NCBI GenBank assembly: GCA_023417815.1
Contig: JAEZEI010000124.1
Coordinates: 1 to 64,000 of the forward strand
DNA: 64,000 nt
Source: Bacteroidota bacterium
GTDB taxonomy: Bacteria > Bacteroidota > Bacteroidia > Chitinophagales > Chitinophagaceae
Direction: 5' to 3'
Positions 23,110 to 31,481 of this stretch are shown piece by piece; within the stretch, counting starts at the first letter, position 1; each line of letters opens with the position of its first letter. The notes under the pieces are model-generated. The model was not told the origin of the DNA and ran no database searches. It worked only from the letters and a program-made list of their open reading frames with translations. The position numbers and the translations under genes are program-made.

Positions 23110-24469
23110 CCATGCACGCACACTCGCACGAAGATCGGGCTGGCTTGTAAGTGCGCAGGTATTTCGCCTTGCTACCCAACTGGCAGTTCTTATTTTATTT
23201 GCAAGGGAATTGACCGTAGAAGATTACGGGAAGTACCAGTCAGCATGGTTATATACCAACCTGCTTGGTGTGATAATGTTGTTTGGTCTTCCATCTGTGA
23301 TTCTCACTTTTCCAACTTTTCAGTTGAATAACTGGATCAGGAAGAACAGGCAGCTATTCACTTTTCTACTTGTGGCAATGCACCTGTTGGTTGGCACCTG
23401 GATATACGCATTTTCCACTTTGTCTGGTTATGAGAAACCAGTGATCTTTGTTTATATCGTCATCACGAATATTTCAGTCATTTTCGAGACATTGATGGTA
23501 AAACAGGGGAGAGAAAGGCAATTGGCCCTGCTTAATGTTCTCTATGCTTTACTGTTCCTCGCCCTGCATATTTATCATGTTGCAAATTCATATTCATTTC
23601 TTCTATTGTTTGGGAGCCTGGCTGCTTTGCAGATCCTGAAATGTTTTGCAACCCTACCGAAGCGGGACCGGAATGCTGCTTCCGGCAATGAAACTCTTGT
23701 ATCCAGGCAATGGCTGTACCTGGGTTTTTATGATGTGATCGGGGTTATCTTTCGCTGGCTCGATAAATGGATTATATTATTTTATGCAGGACTTGCCCCG
23801 TTTGCAATATATTTCAATGGCGCTTATGAGATCCCTGTCTTTGCCCTTATGGTAAGCGCTGTAAGCAGCATAATGATCACGGAACTCTCTTCGGATAATG
23901 GAAAAAGTGTAAAAGCTCAATTTCACAATTCCTCAAAACTCCTGGCATCCTTCGTATTTCCTGCTTTTGCCTTCCTGCTTTTCTACCACCAGGAATTTTT
24001 CATTTTAATGTTCGGTACGAAATACCTGCAGTCCATACCGGTTTTCCTCGTTTGCATTTTTGTACTTCCTGTACGTATAACCGGATATACTTCGGCACTC
24101 CAGGTGCTGGGCAGGAACGAGCTGGTTTTGCGGGGTGCTTTATACGACCTGGTTTTAGCAATATTGCTGGTGCTGGTGTTGTATCCTTTCTTTGGAGTGA
24201 GGGGTTTGGCAGCCGCGTTTGTTATTTCTACCTGGATCCAGGCTGCTTACTATTCCTGGCACACAGCACATTTATCTTCTTTAAAGATTTCTACCTTATT
24301 TCCTTTTGTAAGGCTAGCATGGATGATGGGACTTGCACTTCTGGTATCCGCTCTCACTTATTGGTTCGCCATGGACCTTGAATGGAATTTATGGATAGGG
24401 GCAGCTACAGCAGGAACGTTAAGTTTGATCTTTTTCTGGATGTATAAGTCCGGGAGAGGCTTTGGCTAA
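23078..24469 (+). CDS. Polysaccharide flippase (oligosaccharide flippase family)
   Basis: 463 aa with about 12 hydrophobic segments. The N-terminal WLVSAQVFRLATQLAVLILFARELTVEDYGKYQ (in blocks) is the usual beginning of Wzx/RfbX-type lipid-linked oligosaccharide flippases of the MVF/MOP superfamily. It starts with GTG inside the acyltransferase gene (32-base overlap); no ATG in frame precedes the conserved region. Predicted to move undecaprenyl-linked oligosaccharide across the inner membrane. No polymerase or ligase is next to it. Confidence 0.85.
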   Translation: MNNTATPSISDHARTLARRSGWLVSAQVFRLATQLAVLILFARELTVEDYGKYQSAWLYTNLLGVIMLFGLPSVILTFPTFQLNNWIRKNRQLFTFLLVAMHLLVGTWIYAFSTLSGYEKPVIFVYIVITNISVIFETLMVKQGRERQLALLNVLYALLFLALHIYHVANSYSFLLLFGSLAALQILKCFATLPKRDRNAASGNETLVSRQWLYLGFYDVIGVIFRWLDKWIILFYAGLAPFAIYFNGAYEIPVFALMVSAVSSIMITELSSDNGKSVKAQFHNSSKLLASFVFPAFAFLLFYHQEFFILMFGTKYLQSIPVFLVCIFVLPVRITGYTSALQVLGRNELVLRGALYDLVLAILLVLVLYPFFGVRGLAAAFVISTWIQAAYYSWHTAHLSSLKISTLFPFVRLAWMMGLALLVSALTYWFAMDLEWNLWIGAATAGTLSLIFFWMYKSGRGFG

Positions 24470-24486
24470 CGGGAGGATGCAAAGTT

Positions 24487-24510
24487 AAAAGCCTCCCGGG
24501 GGAGGCTTTT
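24487..24510. terminator. Bidirectional terminator between flippase and small lipoprotein
   Basis: AAAAGCCTCCC (24487-24497) and GGGAGGCTTTT (24500-24510) form an 11-bp stem; A and T runs flank it for both convergent genes. Confidence 0.88.
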
Positions 24511-24514
24511 GGAA

Positions 24515-24712
24515 TTACTTCTTAGTTGTATCTGCTGCAACCTTGGTGGTATCTACAGTTACAGTAGTCGTGTCTGGGGTTACGACAGCTGGTTCAGTAA
24601 CCGCTGGAGTTTCAATAGTTGTAGAGTCAGCAGTTGTTTCGGTAGACTCTTCTTTTGAATCACAACCCACTGCAAAAGCAGCGATCAGTGCAAGAGCAAA
24701 GAACTTTTTCAT
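24515..24712 (-). CDS. Tiny Thr/Val-rich lipoprotein
   Basis: 65 aa. The signal MKKFFALALIAAFAVGC ends in Cys17. The mature 48 residues are low complexity, dominated by Thr, Val, Ala, Asp and Glu (for example TPDTTTVTVDTTKVAADTTKK), with no predicted fold. It may be a disordered spacer anchored to a membrane. The beginning of the mature part (CDSKEESTETT) resembles that of the PepSY-like lipoprotein at 37206. The gene has a roughly 60-base leader containing a hairpin. Confidence 0.75.
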   Translation of the reverse strand: MKKFFALALIAAFAVGCDSKEESTETTADSTTIETPAVTEPAVVTPDTTTVTVDTTKVAADTTKK

Positions 24713-24742
24713 TTTTGTTTTGAGAGTTTAAGTTTTCAATCG

Positions 24743-24776
24743 GAACGGTTCCCCGTTCTTATTTTCGGCGCCGAAA
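24743..24776. promoter_or_regulatory. Hairpin and 14-bp palindrome in a divergent intergenic region
   Basis: GAACGG-TTCC-CCGTTC (24743-24758) and the perfect palindrome TTTCGGCGCCGAAA (24763-24776) lie between the small lipoprotein (minus) and the barrel gene (plus). On the minus strand the palindrome overlaps a near-consensus -7, TAATTTCG, of the lipoprotein gene. Confidence 0.45.
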
Positions 24777-24870
24777 TTATGTTTTTTTAATAACTATTTA
24801 TATATTAAGGGTAATTATTTTCGATAGGCGGCCTGGAAAAGCACCATTAACCCTTAAAATTTTGAATTTT

Positions 24871-26097
24871 ATGAAAAAGCTTTTCCTTTTCCTGGCCATC
24901 CTGATCATTTCGATCACCTGTATCGGCCAGAACGTTCCAATGGAAACTCCCCAGGCAATTTCAACGTATAAATGGGAAGAACATCCTTATGCAAAAGGCA
25001 ACTGGCAGTTTCTCTTCCAGGAATACGCAAGTGTCAACAACCAGCAGTATGAGTATGATGGTGAGGACCAGGGTTCAGCAACAGAAGTTAATCTGAATTT
25101 TGGCACCAAATACTTTGTTGCAGATCATATTGCGGTAGGTTTATCCGTAATGTATGGCGCAGATAAGTACAATAGCGTTTTGGATGCCATATACAAAACG
25201 AACGACTACATGGTGTGGGGAAACTTCACCTATATGAGAGGCCTGTCAAGCAACATCAGCATTTATGGTGAAGCTGCTGTAGGTTTTGGCGGTTTAAAAG
25301 AATCTTATGAAGAAGATGATTTTGAGGAAGAAGACAGTTACAGCAGGTTTGGGTATAAGTTCACTGCAGGTCTTCCCATAAGAGTAGCCAGGAATTCCCC
25401 ATTATACTTTACTCCGCAATTTCAGTATCGAGGAATCACCACCGATTATGATGATGGCAAAGAGAAGGATAACAGGTTTGGACTAAATATGAGGTTTGAA
25501 ACTTACCTTCCCTGCAGTGCAAAAGGTTGGGACACCAATGGAAGATGGTCATCTGACCGTTACAGGCAGGGACAAAGCATACTTGGTTATACTACACGTT
25601 CCGGAATATCTTTCGGGTCTTATACCTTTGAATACGATGAAGATTATGATGATGAAGAAACGGATTTCTTCCAGGCAAAGCTTGAAGGAGAATACCTGTA
25701 CTATATTATAAACAATTTGGCTTTAGGTGCCCAGGTTAGAGTTAATTCCAGAAGCTATGAATATGATAATGGATTCGAATCATCAAGAACCGTACTGTCT
25801 TTCCGGCCAACTGTTGAATACAATATGCCCGGCAAAGCAAGAAACCTGTTCATAAGGGCAGGGTACGGGTTCGGAACCGACAACTACACCGAAGAATATA
25901 ACGGCAATGAAGACGAGGATAAGATAAAATTCACCTCGTGGGGCGCGCATCTTGGTTATAATATATTTATGGCAAGGCGAATTTCCCTCACCCCTATGAT
26001 TGGATATGAATCACGTTCTGAAAAGTATGAAGATGATGATGAAAAGCAAACCGGGAAAGGTTTAGATTTCGCCGTAGGACTACGTTATCATTTCTAG
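24871..26097 (+). CDS. Outer-membrane beta-barrel protein of unknown function
   Basis: 408 aa. A signal peptide of about 19 residues ends ITCIGQ. The rest shows repeated amphipathic strands with aromatic girdles (FGTKYFVADHIAVGLSVMYG, RISLTPMIGYESRSEKYE) and ends RYHF with the terminal Phe recognised by the BAM complex. Loops are highly acidic (YEEDDFEEEDSYS, YDEDYDDEETD, EYNGNEDEDK), which might bind cations. ATG 24871 is chosen over a TTG three codons upstream. Its stop overlaps the convergent DUF4010 gene by four bases. Confidence 0.78.
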   Translation: MKKLFLFLAILIISITCIGQNVPMETPQAISTYKWEEHPYAKGNWQFLFQEYASVNNQQYEYDGEDQGSATEVNLNFGTKYFVADHIAVGLSVMYGADKYNSVLDAIYKTNDYMVWGNFTYMRGLSSNISIYGEAAVGFGGLKESYEEDDFEEEDSYSRFGYKFTAGLPIRVARNSPLYFTPQFQYRGITTDYDDGKEKDNRFGLNMRFETYLPCSAKGWDTNGRWSSDRYRQGQSILGYTTRSGISFGSYTFEYDEDYDDEETDFFQAKLEGEYLYYIINNLALGAQVRVNSRSYEYDNGFESSRTVLSFRPTVEYNMPGKARNLFIRAGYGFGTDNYTEEYNGNEDEDKIKFTSWGAHLGYNIFMARRISLTPMIGYESRSEKYEDDDEKQTGKGLDFAVGLRYHF

Positions 26098-27377
26098 AAT
26101 CTTGAAAAGATAAACAGAGCTATTCCCGCAAGGAATATCAGGCCGAAGCCCATGCTTACGGCCTTTTTTAATTGTGGGCTTCCCAGGAAGATCGCGATCA
26201 TGAATTTAACCAGTGTATTGGAAAGAGCTGCTATAAGGATCGTATTAATTGAGAGCATTTCATCGCCTCCCCTTGCCATCTTTGCCATGGACAGGGTGAT
26301 TGCATCAACATCTGTGATTCCTGACACTGCTCCGGCAACATAGGTTCCGCTTGCGCCGAAATTCTGTTGTGTATAATGTACCAGCCATTGAACTCCTGCA
26401 AAGAACAAAGCGAATTTTATAGCTGTAGAAAGATTAAGAGGGTTCTTCAGTGGTAATTCCTCGCCCGAAGACGCCCGTTTTTGCCTTTTAAAAATAAGTA
26501 AAGCACCTGCTGCGCCCGCAGCAGTTAATACACTTATAGGAAGTATCATTTTTTCACCAAGCGAAGGATTAACAATGAATACCTCGAACAGGATCCTTGG
26601 AAACATAATGGTACAGGCGCCAAGTATTGCGATGGCCAGGTACACCGAACCCTGCGATTCCGCATCCTTACTTCTTTTGGAAAAGGCAAGCGCTACTGAT
26701 GTACTTGAGACCAGGCCGCCAACAATTCCAGCTACAATGGTTCCTTTGTTACCCATTACCTTGGCGATCATATAACCTACCAGGCTGGTACCTGCCACAA
26801 GGATGACCATCTTCCATATCTCCTTAAGATTCCAGAGATCATATGGTCCGAATGATCGGCCAGGCAGAAAGGGCAGCACCAGTGCCGACATAACAACAAA
26901 GAGAATTATCGATAATAGCTCGCTTCGTGTAAGCTTCTTTGCAAAACCATGAAGTCCCGGTTTGAATGCCAATAAAGCCAGCATGAGCACCATTACCGAA
27001 AGAGAAATAAGTATATAATTGAGATGAACGAGGCCGCCAAGCAAAAAAGTTATCAGGGTAGCCACCTCAGTAGTACCACCTCTTTCATCTTCATCGGATG
27101 ATATCCTGATGTATGAAGCTACCAGCATTGCACTAAGAGACAACAAGCCAACGACAAATACCCATGGGCCAAAATGCCGGGAAAGAAGAGCGCTAATGAA
27201 CCCTGCAATGCAAACCATGGTAAAAGTGCGAATACCGGCAAATTGTTCATCACCTTCCTGGACTTCTTTTGTATATTGCCTCTCCAGCCCTATAAGAAAT
27301 CCAATACCAGCGCTCACGATGAATCCTATAAGGATATTCAGGGTGGAACTGTTTATGGTTGAAAGGGATTCATCCAT
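26094..27377 (-). CDS. MgtC/DUF4010 family membrane protein
   Basis: 427 aa with about 12 hydrophobic segments. The N-terminal third is MgtC/SapB-like (GIGFLIGLERQYT, GIRTFTMVCIAGFISALL). The remainder matches DUF4010, with GGLVSSTSVALAFSKRSK and GAVSGITDVDAITLSMAKMA in two blocks. Proteins of this kind are suspected transporters or regulators of ion homeostasis; the activity is not established. Arginase lies 13 bases upstream on the same strand, so they may be co-transcribed. Confidence 0.85.
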   Translation of the reverse strand: MDESLSTINSSTLNILIGFIVSAGIGFLIGLERQYTKEVQEGDEQFAGIRTFTMVCIAGFISALLSRHFGPWVFVVGLLSLSAMLVASYIRISSDEDERGGTTEVATLITFLLGGLVHLNYILISLSVMVLMLALLAFKPGLHGFAKKLTRSELLSIILFVVMSALVLPFLPGRSFGPYDLWNLKEIWKMVILVAGTSLVGYMIAKVMGNKGTIVAGIVGGLVSSTSVALAFSKRSKDAESQGSVYLAIAILGACTIMFPRILFEVFIVNPSLGEKMILPISVLTAAGAAGALLIFKRQKRASSGEELPLKNPLNLSTAIKFALFFAGVQWLVHYTQQNFGASGTYVAGAVSGITDVDAITLSMAKMARGGDEMLSINTILIAALSNTLVKFMIAIFLGSPQLKKAVSMGFGLIFLAGIALFIFSRF

Positions 27378-27390
27378 GATTCAATAAGGT

Positions 27391-28338
27391 TTAGTTCATC
27401 ATCAGGATGTTCACGCTTCTTTGAAGAATATTGAAAGCTATCTCTGCCATCAGGTTTTCTTTATCGAGGGTAGGATTGACCTCGGTAATTTCAAAGCAGC
27501 ATATCTTCCTGCTTTGCATGAATTTTGAAATAAGGTCCTCTGCTTCTCTTTCACGCAGGCCATTTCCCACAGGGGTTCCTGTTCCCTTTGAAATAGAAGA
27601 ATCCAGGCTGTCTACGTCAAAGCTTACATATATATCTGTGCAATCATTAAGATACCGCAAAACCTTCCTGCTGATATTCTCTGCACCATTTCTTCTTACA
27701 TCGCTGGTGGTGATCACCTTCATCCCGAGTTTCTCAATGAGATATCTTTCTTCTTTTTCATAATCCCTCAGCGATATGAACACTATATCTTCCGGCAGAA
27801 CCTTGTTAGGGATATTTCCCATATTTTTTAGCTGGTCCCACATTTTGCGCGTTTTTTCATCCAGGTCATGAACCTTGCATTCCAGGTTATCCGTTCCAAT
27901 GGCTGTTGCAAGTGGCATACCGTGCATATTTCCGCTAGGCGTTGTATACGGCGTATGAAGATCAGCATGTGCATCGATCCAGATTACACCAAGTTTACTC
28001 TTAGGCTTTGCCATTTTTATGCCTGCAATAGTTCCTCCTGCATTGCTGTGATCCCCGCTTAACACTACAGGGAAGAAATTGTTCTTTAAACTGTCTGAAA
28101 CCGCCTTACTGATGCGTTCAAACATAGTTACCACGCCATGGATCCGCTTAGCGAAGGGAGAATGGATTGGTTCAAACAGCAGGTTGTTCTGTATCTCTAT
28201 CTTCTCCGAAGGAAAATGAATAAAAAAATTGCTCATAAAGTCCAGGGCTGCAATTTTGATCGCATCTACGCCTAAACTGGCCCCTCTGGTACCTGCGCCT
28301 ATTTCAGATGGAACTTCTATTAGCTTGATATTCTTCAT
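27391..28338 (-). CDS. rocF: Arginase
   Basis: Binuclear manganese ureohydrolase that splits arginine into ornithine and urea. 315 aa. Metal ligands are visible in SGDHS, WIDAHADLHTP and SFDVDSLDSS. SGNMHGMPLA and GTGTPVGNGL are the arginine-recognition and active-site loops that favour arginase over agmatinase. ATG 28338 follows a near -7 element (TAAATTCG on this strand) by four bases, so it may be leaderless. Together with SpeA at 10.4 kb the window encodes two competing routes from arginine. Confidence 0.88.
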   Translation of the reverse strand: MKNIKLIEVPSEIGAGTRGASLGVDAIKIAALDFMSNFFIHFPSEKIEIQNNLLFEPIHSPFAKRIHGVVTMFERISKAVSDSLKNNFFPVVLSGDHSNAGGTIAGIKMAKPKSKLGVIWIDAHADLHTPYTTPSGNMHGMPLATAIGTDNLECKVHDLDEKTRKMWDQLKNMGNIPNKVLPEDIVFISLRDYEKEERYLIEKLGMKVITTSDVRRNGAENISRKVLRYLNDCTDIYVSFDVDSLDSSISKGTGTPVGNGLREREAEDLISKFMQSRKICCFEITEVNPTLDKENLMAEIAFNILQRSVNILMMN

Positions 28339-28354
28339 TATGCGAATTTACATT

Positions 28355-29035
28355 TTAAGTTTCAGAGCCCTGCCATAGCAGGTTCCCGGTTGATTGAAGT
28401 ACAGCAAACCTGGTATAGAGGTCTTCGGTGTACCAGTTTTCCTTATGCGTTTTTTTGATCACCTCAAGGTGTTTCGGCCGGGAGTAGGCAAATGCTTTCA
28501 TGTGTTCTAACGAATCCCAGGCACTGAAAGTGCCCTGCCTGAACCATGGAGCCTCACCAATTCCCATGGCAAACAGTAATCCTGGTTGGGAAAACACCTC
28601 TTTAGAAACAGGAGCCACATCTTTCCAGAATAGGAATGCCCGTGCCGGCCTGATGGAGGCCCGCGTGATCACCGCACTGACAGATGACTTTACTTCCGGC
28701 GTTATTGGAAAAGGTTCTTTACCGTCCCATTTTCCATGGCTGGCAACAGCTACCATCTTAATATGAGAAACTTCACGGGCCAACAATTTCCACCAGCCAT
28801 GTATGAACCTTCCAAGATAGGGATCAGTAATTTCCAGGTCCTTTTTATGCACCGCGAGCACTGCCCAAAGTCTTAAAGATGGCACCGCGCTAAAGCTGCC
28901 GCCTTTCCCTGACCCCAGTAATTTATAAAAAGAAATATTCCTGTTCAGGGATAAGGTTAAGCGGTGCAGAACCATAGCCAGGAATGCAAAAGGAAAAAAT
29001 ACAGTGCGATATCGTATCACCGTGAGGGTAACCAT
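28355..29035 (-). CDS. CrtA-like (spheroidene monooxygenase family) protein
   Basis: 226 aa from ATG 29035; a TTG three codons upstream overlaps a -7-like sequence and is less likely. The C-terminal half has the CrtA-type pattern: RASIRPARAFLFWKDV, GLLFAMGIGEAPWFRQGTFSAW and AFAYSRPKHLEVIKKT, ending YTRFAVLQSTGNLLW. Known CrtA proteins are heme enzymes that oxidise carotenoids, but many members sit in non-carotenogenic genomes and have unknown roles. No carotenoid gene is in the window, so the substrate is open. Confidence 0.72.
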   Translation of the reverse strand: MVTLTVIRYRTVFFPFAFLAMVLHRLTLSLNRNISFYKLLGSGKGGSFSAVPSLRLWAVLAVHKKDLEITDPYLGRFIHGWWKLLAREVSHIKMVAVASHGKWDGKEPFPITPEVKSSVSAVITRASIRPARAFLFWKDVAPVSKEVFSQPGLLFAMGIGEAPWFRQGTFSAWDSLEHMKAFAYSRPKHLEVIKKTHKENWYTEDLYTRFAVLQSTGNLLWQGSET

Positions 29036-29102
29036 GAAGGGCAAAATACTTCTCCCGTTTCAAAATGGCTTCAAATATGTATAAGTATTCTAAAAAATAT
29101 CC

Positions 29103-30941
29103 ATGGATCATCCAAACTACGGCTTCCAGGAAGTACATGAAGAACAGGAAGAAGTAATGGAAGTGGTCAATCTGCTTCCAAGGGCAGTATTGAGGCACAA
29201 TGCTTTTATGTTACTGGACGGAGAATGGAATTTTGAACTTGACATAGAAGATTCCGGCCTGCAGGAAGAGTGGTTTCTTGGCCATGAATATAGCCATAAG
29301 GCAAACTGGCCGGGCTCTATAGAATCGCATATCCAGGCAGCGAAAGGCGATGTCGGCCACTGGAAAGATAAAGTCGTGGCATGGTATGAAAGGTCTTTCC
29401 CGCTTCCTGAAATGACCGAAGAAGACAGGAAACACAAAATATTCCAACTTTCTTTCGGCGCTTGTGGTTATGAAACAATGGTATGGCTGAATGGTGTGCC
29501 GCTCAAAACAGTGGATGGCGAACTCATTCATACCGGTGAATACACTTCTTTTTCATTTGAATTGAATGAGGAAACATTAAAGCCCGTGAACCGCATCACT
29601 GTCCGGATTTGCGATACAATGGATGCTGACCTGCCACGGGGAAAACAGGAATCACATATTTATAAGAGGGGAGGGATCTGGTACCAGACATACACAGGAG
29701 CTGTGCGGGAGATCTGGATAGAAACCGTGGAAAGAAACAGGTTGCGTTCAAGAGTTGGAGTGGTAAGCATTGTGGAAGACAGGCTTGTAAGATTTACGCT
29801 TACTATGCGCATTCATGACCCGGGTCTTTATACCGTTCGACTGAAAGTTTTCAGCACAAATAGAAAAGTGTTGCTTGCCGAATCTGACTTCCCTATGGAA
29901 CTGGAAGCAGGACAGCGAAACCAACGGCTTACAATTGAGATTCCGGGAGCGAAATTATGGTCGCCGGAAAATCCAGTTCTTTATTTACTTGTTGCAGAAA
30001 TAATCGATAATAATGGTTTCTCTGCAGCCATTGAAACCAGGTTTGGTTTAAGAAAAATAGAATCAAGAGGATGTTGTGTATACCTGAATAACAAGCCGGT
30101 TTATCTTGATGGAATATTATATCAACCTGGTATTGCTTCTTATGAAACTATAAAGAAGCATATGCATGCCATGAAGAAGCTGGGTTGCAACCTGGTGAGA
30201 ATACACATTGCCGGCGTGGATCCCAGGATCTATAATCTTGCTGACCAGCTGGGATTATTACTTTGGGTTGAGGTTCCCAGCCCACACCAGTCTAGCCCAC
30301 AAAGCAGGCTAAACCATAAAGCTGAACTGATGCGAATGCTTGCCCTGATTGGCACACATCCATCGGTGGTGATCTGGAGCCTGTATAATGAAGACTGGGG
30401 AGCGCAGGATATTGGCACCAATCCTGAAACAAGGGCATACATAATAAGCATGTTTCATTTTATGCATATATCCTATCCCCAGTTTCTGGTTGTGGATAAT
30501 GACGGATGGCAGCATATTTCATTTGAGGGCAGACTTAAATCTGATCTGCTTACCGTTCACCTATACACGGCTGAACTTGAAAGATGGAAAAATATGCTTG
30601 ATCGACTTGTAAACGGCGAAATGAAGGATGTGGCAGCATTTCCACTCGTTGTTGGAGATCCATTTTTTTACAGGAACCATATTCCTCTTATAATAAGCGA
30701 ATGGGGAGGTTTCGGCTTTAAAGACTATGGAGGACCTGAAGGATTGGGCGACCGCGCAGAAATGATCAGGGTATTTAAAGATGAAATGAGAAAAAGAAAT
30801 ATTGCAGGAGACGTTTATACCCAGGCTACCAATATTGAAGAAGAGAGAAATGGTATCATCGATTTTGATACAGGTGAATTAATGGTACCAGAGAATATCC
30901 TGAGATCAAGGGCATTGTCAGAGCAGGACAAAAAAGAATAA
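29103..30941 (+). CDS. Glycoside hydrolase family 2 protein
   Basis: 612 aa. Sugar-binding domain (about 20-200; LLPRAVLRHNAFMLLDGEWNF), immunoglobulin-like domain (about 205-320) and TIM barrel (about 320-600). The catalytic acid is Glu430 in SLYNED and the nucleophile Glu533 in ISEWGG, so the active site is intact; the specificity could be beta-galactosidase, glucuronidase or mannosidase. There is no signal peptide, so it seems cytoplasmic, unlike most Bacteroidota GH2 enzymes. No sugar transporter or SusCD pair is adjacent. Confidence 0.87.
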   Translation: MDHPNYGFQEVHEEQEEVMEVVNLLPRAVLRHNAFMLLDGEWNFELDIEDSGLQEEWFLGHEYSHKANWPGSIESHIQAAKGDVGHWKDKVVAWYERSFPLPEMTEEDRKHKIFQLSFGACGYETMVWLNGVPLKTVDGELIHTGEYTSFSFELNEETLKPVNRITVRICDTMDADLPRGKQESHIYKRGGIWYQTYTGAVREIWIETVERNRLRSRVGVVSIVEDRLVRFTLTMRIHDPGLYTVRLKVFSTNRKVLLAESDFPMELEAGQRNQRLTIEIPGAKLWSPENPVLYLLVAEIIDNNGFSAAIETRFGLRKIESRGCCVYLNNKPVYLDGILYQPGIASYETIKKHMHAMKKLGCNLVRIHIAGVDPRIYNLADQLGLLLWVEVPSPHQSSPQSRLNHKAELMRMLALIGTHPSVVIWSLYNEDWGAQDIGTNPETRAYIISMFHFMHISYPQFLVVDNDGWQHISFEGRLKSDLLTVHLYTAELERWKNMLDRLVNGEMKDVAAFPLVVGDPFFYRNHIPLIISEWGGFGFKDYGGPEGLGDRAEMIRVFKDEMRKRNIAGDVYTQATNIEEERNGIIDFDTGELMVPENILRSRALSEQDKKE

Positions 30942-30963
30942 AGCTGCCCCAAAGAGCAGCTTT
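30940..30963. terminator. Bidirectional terminator between GH2 gene and ndk
   Basis: AAAGCTGC (30940-30947) pairs with GCAGCTTT (30956-30963). The T tract is better on the minus strand, for ndk. Confidence 0.75.
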
Positions 30964-30970
30964 ATAATGT

Positions 30971-31387
30971 TTAGAATTGTTCGAGCTTGCTAAAGAAGAA
31001 ATCACCTTCAATTGTGGCATTCTCATCACTGTCACTTCCATGTATCGCATTTTCACCTATTGAAGTGGCGAACTCACGGCGGATAGTGCCTTCATCAGCA
31101 TTTGCCGGGTTTGTTGCTCCTATCAGTTTCCTGAATTCTTCAACGGCATTTTCTTTTTCAAGTATTGCAGCAGTGATGGGGCCCCGGCTCATGAACTCAA
31201 CAAGTTCGCCGTAAAAAGGGCGCTCTTTATGCACTGCATAGAATTGTCCTGCTTTTTCCCTGCTCAGGTGGGTCATTTTCATCGCTACGATACGAAATCC
31301 AGCTTTGTTTATTCTTTCCAATATAGCCCCGGTATGCCCGTTTTCAGTGGCGTCTGGCTTTATCATGGTGAAAGTCCTGTTACTCAT
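30971..31387 (-). CDS. ndk: Nucleoside-diphosphate kinase
   Basis: 138 aa. Transfers gamma phosphate between NTPs and NDPs through the phospho-histidine His116 in NAIHGSDS. The N-terminal RTFTMIKPDA and SRGPITAAILE are family landmarks. The frame extends 21 codons upstream, but MSNRTFTMIKP is the family start and the -7 element TATCTTTG (31412 to 31405 on this strand) lies inside that extension, so ATG 31387 is the start. Confidence 0.96.
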   Translation of the reverse strand: MSNRTFTMIKPDATENGHTGAILERINKAGFRIVAMKMTHLSREKAGQFYAVHKERPFYGELVEFMSRGPITAAILEKENAVEEFRKLIGATNPANADEGTIRREFATSIGENAIHGSDSDENATIEGDFFFSKLEQF

Positions 31388-31404
31388 TTTTTCGATTTTG
31401 GCCG

Positions 31405-31412
31405 CAAAGATA
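31405..31412 (-). promoter_or_regulatory. ndk promoter -7 element (TATCTTTG)
   Basis: Minus-strand TATCTTTG matches TAnnTTTG, 17 bases before the ndk ATG. The only TTG nearby is 11 bases upstream of it. Confidence 0.55.
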
Positions 31413-31442
31413 ACACCGCCGCTCAATCTTTCACGCAGGTAA

Positions 31443-31473
31443 TTTGACATTTAGGGAATTAAAATTACTTTTG
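31443..31473 (+). promoter_or_regulatory. nrnA promoter (TTTG, 19 bases, TACTTTTG)
   Basis: TTTG (31443-31446) and TACTTTTG (31466-31473) are exactly 19 bases apart, an ideal Bacteroidota promoter. The ATG follows eight bases after the -7 element, so the leader is only about four bases. Confidence 0.8.
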
Positions 31474-31481
31474 CCGACTTT

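Noticed and set aside
10377..28338. Arginine decarboxylase and arginase as one pathway unit
   Set aside because: They are 15.6 kb apart on opposite strands and compete for arginine; no shared regulation is visible.
31388..31450. N-terminal extension of Ndk by 21 residues
   Set aside because: Not found in the family, and it contains the ndk -7 element.
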